Assembly (NCBI GenBank): GCA_964444685.1
Contig: CAYUIG010000011.1
Coordinates: 15,389-79,388, forward strand
DNA from: CAYUIG01 sp964444685
Lineage (GTDB): Bacteria; Gemmatimonadota; Gemmatimonadetes; Longimicrobiales; RSA9
DNA: 64,000 bases
Reading direction: 5' to 3'
The translations under genes and the position numbers were made by a program. The notes under the pieces are model-generated. The model was not told the origin of the DNA and searched no databases. It saw only the letters and a list, made by a program, of their open reading frames with translations. Position 1 is the first letter of the stretch. Each line of letters begins with the position of its first letter. Below are positions 59,849 through 64,000 of the stretch, in pieces.

Positions 59849-61123
59849 AGCAACGGCGTCGGCCGACTCCGAGGCTACGGCATTAAGCAGGTTTAGGTCC
59901 TCCTGATAAGCGCTGTCAGCGGACGCGTGTGGTGACTGTGCGGCAAGGTGCGTAAGAGCGTCCCGCTGAGGCGCCAAGGGTATTAATCCAAGCGCGTATC
60001 TCGCTACATGCGCATCAGGACACGTCAGGAGTTCCTCCATCCATTTCGGGTGGAGCGCCGACCCGCTTGCGTCAAGCTCCTCCAATGCGCGACATCGGAG
60101 CGAAGTCGGTTGATCCGCGTCGAGTGCTGTTCGTAGGGCGTGCAGAGCATTTGCACCTATCGCCGGCATCCCCGACGCAGACCGTAGAGCTCCTACCGGA
60201 TCCGAGGTAGTCAAAGCCGCTGGCAGCGTACCGATGAGAAAGGCGCTGGCGGACTGTGGGATGCCCACAGCATTCCGAATACCGTACAAATCACCGGCCG
60301 GGTTAATGATGAACGTGGCCACACGATTAGCCATAGACTGGACTGCACCGCGAAGGTGGTGGTCTCGGAGAGACGATCCGATGACAACGCCCAGGTCACA
60401 CGCGTCCGCCGCGTTGAGAAACGCCTGGGATAAGCGCGGGTACGGGTCTCGCGTCAAGAGCTTCTCTCTCGAAGGAAGGATCAATGCCGATCCAAGTTCG
60501 CCTCCGTCGGGCAGTCGAAGTGCAGCACGGCCGAATAGCGGCATCGGATGCCGGAGCTTGGTCGGACTGCCCGTGCCGCTGTCAGCGTACCAATCCGTGG
60601 AACCGTGCAGTTTGACCAATGGTATGCGACCGGCATTGCCGGTAAAGCCTTGCCAGACCGCTGTTTCGCGTAAGCCAAATGGCCCGAATCCATCGTCTAG
60701 CGAGACGCTTTCGGCGTTTGCGGCGAGCTCTATTGCGCGGTCGTAGTTAGTGGTAACGACCGTTAGAGAAAGGTCATCAGCGGCACGCAGTAACGACCCC
60801 CATAGAAGGTGTGCGTCCCGCGGAAGCACGCGCTCGGCCGCGTGCTGAATGAACCACTCCACTTCTGCGCGTACCTTATCGAACCGTTCCACACCGCCAT
60901 CTACGTGGCCAAGCAGCGCGAATGACGCTCGGGCAGAGCAAATCCGGTCGATCTCCTCAATAAGGTGCTCAATATCGAGAGTGCTGCCAATGAGCCGCTC
61001 TACCAGATCTGCCTCAACATCCCATTGCCGCGTATGCTCGATGAACTCCTCCGCGAGGCCCGCCATGCCAGGCACGCCTAGCTCAATCGATGTACCAGCA
61101 CCGGCGATTACGAGCACTTTCAT
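59843..61123 (-). CDS. SIR2-domain protein, partner of GHKL ATPase
   Basis: The 426-residue protein has an N-terminal SIR2 domain: VLVIAGAGTSIELGVPGM (3-20, the GAGxS NAD loop), VVTTNYDRAIELA (122-134, Asn126), LVKLHGSTDW (169-178, catalytic-type His173) and DLGVVIGSSLRDHHLRG. There is no Cys4 zinc ribbon, so it is not a classical sirtuin deacetylase. From about residue 315 the protein is helical and HEAT-like. ATG 61123 overlaps the stop of the GHKL gene (ATGA), and the TAA stop sits in attC site C. Probably an NAD-degrading effector of a defence pair. Confidence 0.82.
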   Translation of the reverse strand: MKVLVIAGAGTSIELGVPGMAGLAEEFIEHTRQWDVEADLVERLIGSTLDIEHLIEEIDRICSARASFALLGHVDGGVERFDKVRAEVEWFIQHAAERVLPRDAHLLWGSLLRAADDLSLTVVTTNYDRAIELAANAESVSLDDGFGPFGLRETAVWQGFTGNAGRIPLVKLHGSTDWYADSGTGSPTKLRHPMPLFGRAALRLPDGGELGSALILPSREKLLTRDPYPRLSQAFLNAADACDLGVVIGSSLRDHHLRGAVQSMANRVATFIINPAGDLYGIRNAVGIPQSASAFLIGTLPAALTTSDPVGALRSASGMPAIGANALHALRTALDADQPTSLRCRALEELDASGSALHPKWMEELLTCPDAHVARYALGLIPLAPQRDALTHLAAQSPHASADSAYQEDLNLLNAVASESADAVAG

Positions 61124-62820
61124 GGCAGGCACTGCCGAATATACCGCCGGCGCATGGGACTCAAAATCTCGGCCTCAGCTGTGATGTCCTTTACAACAGC
61201 AGCAACCTGCGTCAGCTGTTCATAGGCATGGCGCGCCGCAATCCCTATGAGACCCGCAGGTCCCGCATTCGTCCGGAGAACTTCCTCGACGATGGCCCGC
61301 CCGCCGGAGTGATCGACGTTGATGACCAAGCGGCTGGGTAGCCGTAGGGCAGGGGGAGTGTCGTTACCCAAACGGACGAGATCTACGGGGGGCGGCCCGG
61401 AGAACAGCGGCGCAAGCCGCTCAATGCTCGCCAGGATTGATTCGGCTTGGCTGACGATTGGCTCGAGCGGCGGCAACTCGTTGGCAAACACATTGGTAAT
61501 TAGATCGGCGGTCGTCCCGAAAGATGAACCCGCAAATCGCATCCATGTCCTGTCGCGGCGGATGCCCCTCACCACCGTATGTCCGGAGGAGCGCAAGAAC
61601 CGTGTGGCAGCCTTGACGATATCTGTAGGATTCTCGTCCGCTAGCGGGGCAACGTAAATGGTTCTCTTGGCTGCAACGAGTCGCTCGACCGTGGCCGGTA
61701 CCCACTTATTACCTTCCGCGACTTCGAACGCGGGAATTGTGCGAAACACTGCATCCCAAGCCGATACCGCTGCCGCGTAATGAGAATCGCGGGGTACCGC
61801 AAGCCAAAGCGTGGCCCACCGTTTCTCAGTCCATTTGTCCATCTGCCCTGCTGCGACCGCCTTCGCTAGCCTGTCCGCCATCGCGATGAGAACAGTTGGG
61901 TGGGCGCTCCTTAGAAACCCCTCCACCTCAGTTTGAAACTCTCCGGCAATGAATCCCTCCCTATTCAGACGAGGCTTGAAGAACTTCGGGTCAACGTCGA
62001 TAGATCCCTCAATTCCCCACAACCCCCTCACTTCGTACTCCTGAACGAACACCCCTCTATATAGGACTGAGATCGTCGATATGCCAGTCATCGCCTCCCA
62101 CGCAGTTGGATTTGCTACCGGCCTAAGGTGCGAACGCTCAACCCAGTTGGGCGCGGTCTGTAACACGACATCAGTCTGTTGCGTGCCCGGCCCTTGCTCA
62201 AGCTGACGGCCGTCTGGTAGGAGGAATGCATGTAGCCCGCCTACGTCGCGGCACCAGTGGCTAAAGCTCTCAAGCAACAGGTCAAAAGTGGCAACGTCTC
62301 GAACACGTAGGACCACGGTCGTGCCACGCTGTGTCCGCGCAGGCTCAAGCACAACTGCGGCACCCCCGGCCAACATTTCACGCGCGAACCCAAGACCTAT
62401 CGGAGCAGATACGCCATCGAAGGTCTGTAGATCAAACGCATCACCGGCCATGAAGTAGCTAATCACGCCAATGCCAAACTCACCGACGGACTGTTTCGAC
62501 GCTTCGGCGGTCGCCGCGGAAGCACCGACTTTCGTGAAGAGCGCCCCCACGTCTGTCTGGCTCATGCCAATACCATTGTCCGCGACCGTGACGGTCTGTT
62601 CCGTGCGATCGAAAGTGACGATGATCTCGGCCGCAAGGACGGATTCCTTGGCCCGCTGCCTTTGAACAGCGTCAATAGCGTTTAGAATTGCTTCTCGCAG
62701 CGCAGCGCTGGGGTTAGAGTAAAAGCGGTCACCTGTCAGGAGGTTAAGTATCCGCTCCTGGTCGAGAGTGAAGCTCGGTGGCCACTGCGGGTTTTCGTTC
62801 GCGTGCTGGTTTTCGATCAT
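61120..62820 (-). CDS. HSP90-like GHKL ATPase, partner of SIR2 protein
   Basis: The 566-residue protein has all GHKL boxes: AALREAILNAIDAVQ (N box, Glu43, Asn47, Asp50), VADNGIGMSQTDV (G1, 79-91), LFTKVGAS lid, VGEFGIGVISYFMAGDAF (G2, 112-129) and RGTTVVLRV. This is closest to HtpG/HSP90. The middle domain contains LNREGF, an HSP90 middle-domain-like element. The C-terminal half is unlike HtpG and of unknown nature. It is the first gene of a two-gene integron cassette: ATG 26 bases after the attC core, stop overlapping the SIR2 start. Probably the sensor or regulator of the pair. Confidence 0.82.
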   Translation of the reverse strand: MIENQHANENPQWPPSFTLDQERILNLLTGDRFYSNPSAALREAILNAIDAVQRQRAKESVLAAEIIVTFDRTEQTVTVADNGIGMSQTDVGALFTKVGASAATAEASKQSVGEFGIGVISYFMAGDAFDLQTFDGVSAPIGLGFAREMLAGGAAVVLEPARTQRGTTVVLRVRDVATFDLLLESFSHWCRDVGGLHAFLLPDGRQLEQGPGTQQTDVVLQTAPNWVERSHLRPVANPTAWEAMTGISTISVLYRGVFVQEYEVRGLWGIEGSIDVDPKFFKPRLNREGFIAGEFQTEVEGFLRSAHPTVLIAMADRLAKAVAAGQMDKWTEKRWATLWLAVPRDSHYAAAVSAWDAVFRTIPAFEVAEGNKWVPATVERLVAAKRTIYVAPLADENPTDIVKAATRFLRSSGHTVVRGIRRDRTWMRFAGSSFGTTADLITNVFANELPPLEPIVSQAESILASIERLAPLFSGPPPVDLVRLGNDTPPALRLPSRLVINVDHSGGRAIVEEVLRTNAGPAGLIGIAARHAYEQLTQVAAVVKDITAEAEILSPMRRRYIRQCLP

Positions 62821-62845
62821 TAGTGTTGCACGTTCTTTTCTTGCT

Positions 62846-62969
62846 GGCTAACGCCCAGAGTTAAGCTGCGAGCCCGTCCAGCGCCTTCACAACCGAACTG
62901 CGATACGAGTTCTCACCAGCTGCTTCAGACTGTCTTGCAAGCTCGTCAGCTTCAACGATTCCGTTAGGA
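62846..62969 (-). other. Integron attC site D
   Basis: On the minus strand: TCCTAAC core, CGTTGAAGCTGACGAGC, a long centre, GCTCGCAGCTTAAC and GGGCGTTAGCC. Arms GTTGAAGCTGACGAGC and GCTCGCAGCTTAAC pair apart from the extra G and A in the first. About 43 bases separate it from the stop of the AlkD-like gene. Confidence 0.83.
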
Positions 62970-63012
62970 CGCACGTCCGTTGCGGCGGGTGATTGCTGGG
63001 ACTCAACCTCGT

Positions 63013-63756
63013 CTAGGAGCTGCGCCGCGCAACACGCTTGGCGGTCGCTGCCGACCTGAGCTTCCGAAGCGCATCCTTGCCGACCCACCGCTCAGTTCGA
63101 TCCGATGAGCTCGCGAGATCCTCAGCTACTTCGATCGCGGCGGCGTTAAGTGCAGGCGACCGGCAGCCTATTCCGTGGAGGGCCCAGCTCACACCCTTCT
63201 TCACGAAGTTTCGTTCGTCCGAGGCGTACTTCTTTACGAGGGAAAGGCGCTTGCGATACTCGGCGTCGGGGCCAGACTCGTCGTGAAGGGCCATTGACGC
63301 CAAAAGCGCAAAGGCGGCGCGGCGCTCAAACTCAGCCTGACGCCGGCTCCACTGATCCACTTTCGACCAGGCGTGCGGCGTCCTGTCGAAGAGACTGAAG
63401 CACACGGTGTCCGTAATCGCCCAGTTATCGAAGTCGCGCGCCCACCGATCCATCTGGCGGGAGGTGACCGCGTTCGGATCCGCAAGGAACGCGGCGAGCA
63501 TGCGCGCCTCGTACCAACCCGTTTCCCAAAGCTCAAGGGCCAGCTGGTGATTACGACCGAGCTGTTTGGCCATGCGCCGCAGATCAGCCACGGAAACGCC
63601 GAACACCTTGGCTGACTGGATAGCGTATCCCGCCATGCCGTCGATATTGGCTTGGCTACCGCGACTCTTCAACGACTTAAGCACGGCGTGGATATCGGCA
63701 ACGTGTGCATTCGGCGCGCCGGGGCTTGAGGATCTAACGGGCTGCTTCGGTGCCAT
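63013..63756 (-). CDS. DNA alkylation repair protein, AlkD-like HEAT repeat
   Basis: The 247-residue protein is built of AlkD-type helical repeats: FGVSVADLRRMAKQLGRNHQLALELWETGWYEARMLAAFLAD, MDRWARDFDNWAITDTVCFSLFDRTPHAW, FERRAAFALLASMALHD and NFVKKGVSWALHGIGCRSPALNAAAIEVAEDLA. The DFDNWAITD segment corresponds to the AlkD active-site region with its Asp. AlkD excises cationic alkylpurines without base flipping. Start ATG 63756 is preferred over a TTG at 63768. A single-gene cassette between attC sites D and E; an unusual cargo for a cassette. Confidence 0.85.
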   Translation of the reverse strand: MAPKQPVRSSSPGAPNAHVADIHAVLKSLKSRGSQANIDGMAGYAIQSAKVFGVSVADLRRMAKQLGRNHQLALELWETGWYEARMLAAFLADPNAVTSRQMDRWARDFDNWAITDTVCFSLFDRTPHAWSKVDQWSRRQAEFERRAAFALLASMALHDESGPDAEYRKRLSLVKKYASDERNFVKKGVSWALHGIGCRSPALNAAAIEVAEDLASSSDRTERWVGKDALRKLRSAATAKRVARRSS

Positions 63757-63787
63757 GGCAGGCGGCAAAGATTTAAGTTCTCGTGCG

Positions 63788-63876
63788 TCCTAACGCATCT
63801 GCGGTAAGCTGCGCGGTCCATGCTGCCCAGGCCAGATCCCTGCATCATCCGCGTCAGCTTCACCGCGCCGTTAGGA
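63788..63876 (-). other. Integron attC site E
   Basis: On the minus strand: TCCTAAC core, CGGTGAAGCTGACGCGG, a short centre, CCGCGCAGCTTACC and GCGTTAGGA. Arms pair except for the extra G and A in the first arm. Much of its sequence equals site A (57722-57812), including GCATCTG-GGTAAGCTGCGCGG read on the plus strand and GCCAGATC in the centre. Confidence 0.87.
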
Positions 63877-64000
63877 CGAACGCGCTGAAAGCTCGTACTG
63901 CAGCTGACCACGACGTTGCGCGCCGGCAAGAAGCAGGCGGACCGAGGTCCACAGCAGGAAGTCCAAGATCTTCGCTGCGGACATCCGGGCGGCTTCAGGA
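63871..64000 (-). CDS. Cassette gene, 3' end only
   Basis: The last 42 codons of a minus-strand gene enter from the right edge: PEAARMSAAKILDFLLWTSV, then RLLLAGAQRRGQLQYELSARSS and TAA at 63873-63871, inside the first core of attC site E. The stop-in-attC position supports a genuine cassette gene. A hydrophobic stretch (ILDFLLWTSVRLLLAG) suggests a membrane segment. Its start and family are outside the window; an internal ATG could also give a 37-residue product. Confidence 0.55.
   Translation of the reverse strand, partial: PEAARMSAAKILDFLLWTSVRLLLAGAQRRGQLQYELSARSS

Larger units (their letters stand above)
57722..64000 (-). mobile_element. Integron gene-cassette array (integrase not in window)
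   Basis: Five attC-like sites with the same polarity delimit four complete units plus flanking partial ones. Site polarity (extra bases in the left arm of the minus strand) agrees with the direction of five of the main genes; three genes have a stop codon inside the 5' part of their attC, and HicB starts inside one. Unit lengths are roughly 0.8, 1.2, 3.1 and 0.9 kb. The array should begin at an attI/intI beyond the right edge; its far end appears to be near 57.5 kb, where remnants start. Confidence 0.85.

Noticed and set aside
59843..61123. Classical sirtuin protein deacetylase
   Set aside because: No Cys4 zinc ribbon and a partner ATPase in a mobile cassette; the domain fits the NAD-consuming defence branch better.
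62861..63088. A 75-codon frame across attC site D
   Set aside because: It overlaps the AlkD-like C-terminus and runs through the recombination site; no motif and no plausible ribosome site.

Overview
The window is high-GC (roughly two thirds G+C) bacterial chromosome. SusC/SusD-type outer-membrane uptake genes, tricorn-like and S9 peptidases, two membrane-anchored TolB/FlgO-plus-TPR proteins, DUF4412 and Met-rich secreted proteins, and many lipoproteins with lipoboxes point to a diderm. The combination most resembles Gemmatimonadota; that assignment is an inference from gene families, not from a marker gene. No rRNA, tRNA, CRISPR array or phage structural gene was recognised.

Layout. 1-25.3 kb: housekeeping and envelope genes. 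These are a TolC plus the start of an ABC ATPase at the left edge, a VanX-type dipeptidase, an AAA/chaperone pair, an atypical ClpP, a response regulator-membrane protein-ABC ATPase operon, a SURF1 protein fused to an exported domain, a secreted HEXXH/CBM9-like protein, an amidohydrolase, and a complete tolC-adaptor-RND efflux operon. 25.3-43.4 kb: secreted hydrolases (alkaline phosphatase, S9 peptidase, two class-C-like serine hydrolases, alpha/beta hydrolase, tricorn-like S41 peptidase), a GT1 glycosyltransferase, small VOC/SRPBCC/DUF2267 genes and several decayed gene ends. 43.9-55.1 kb: one long same-strand catabolic locus. It holds SusC, SusD, an M19 dipeptidase homologue, a lipoprotein, a proline-racemase-family enzyme, a GntR regulator, an esterase-like lipoprotein and an MFS carrier. 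It looks like an import-and-breakdown route for a proline- or hydroxyproline-containing peptide, but both signature enzymes have lost residues normally required for catalysis. 55.4-57.5 kb: a stretch of gene remnants around an intact TspO gene.

57.7 kb to the right edge is an integron cassette array. Five attC-like recombination sites (57722-57812, 58565-58686, 59722-59848, 62846-62969, 63788-63876) alternate with genes. All five have the same polarity, shown by unpaired extra bases always in the same arm. Three genes end with a stop codon inside the following site. The cassettes carry a partial small gene, an AlkD-like protein, a two-gene unit of an HSP90-like GHKL ATPase plus a SIR2 protein, a second SIR2-like (DUF4917-type) protein, an AbrB-PIN toxin-antitoxin pair in reverse orientation, and a HicB antitoxin. 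The integrase and attI are not in the window and would be expected beyond position 64000.

Most interesting: the cassette array with its GHKL+SIR2 candidate defence pair; the peptide-uptake locus with its catalytically altered enzymes; the SURF1 fusion with an internal signal-peptide-like segment; ClpP with Asn at the catalytic Asp position; and three unrelated long inverted repeats between genes. Intergenic stretches longer than 300 bases are described at 35645-36142 (nothing recognised), 43441-43889 and 55144-56460 (remnants).
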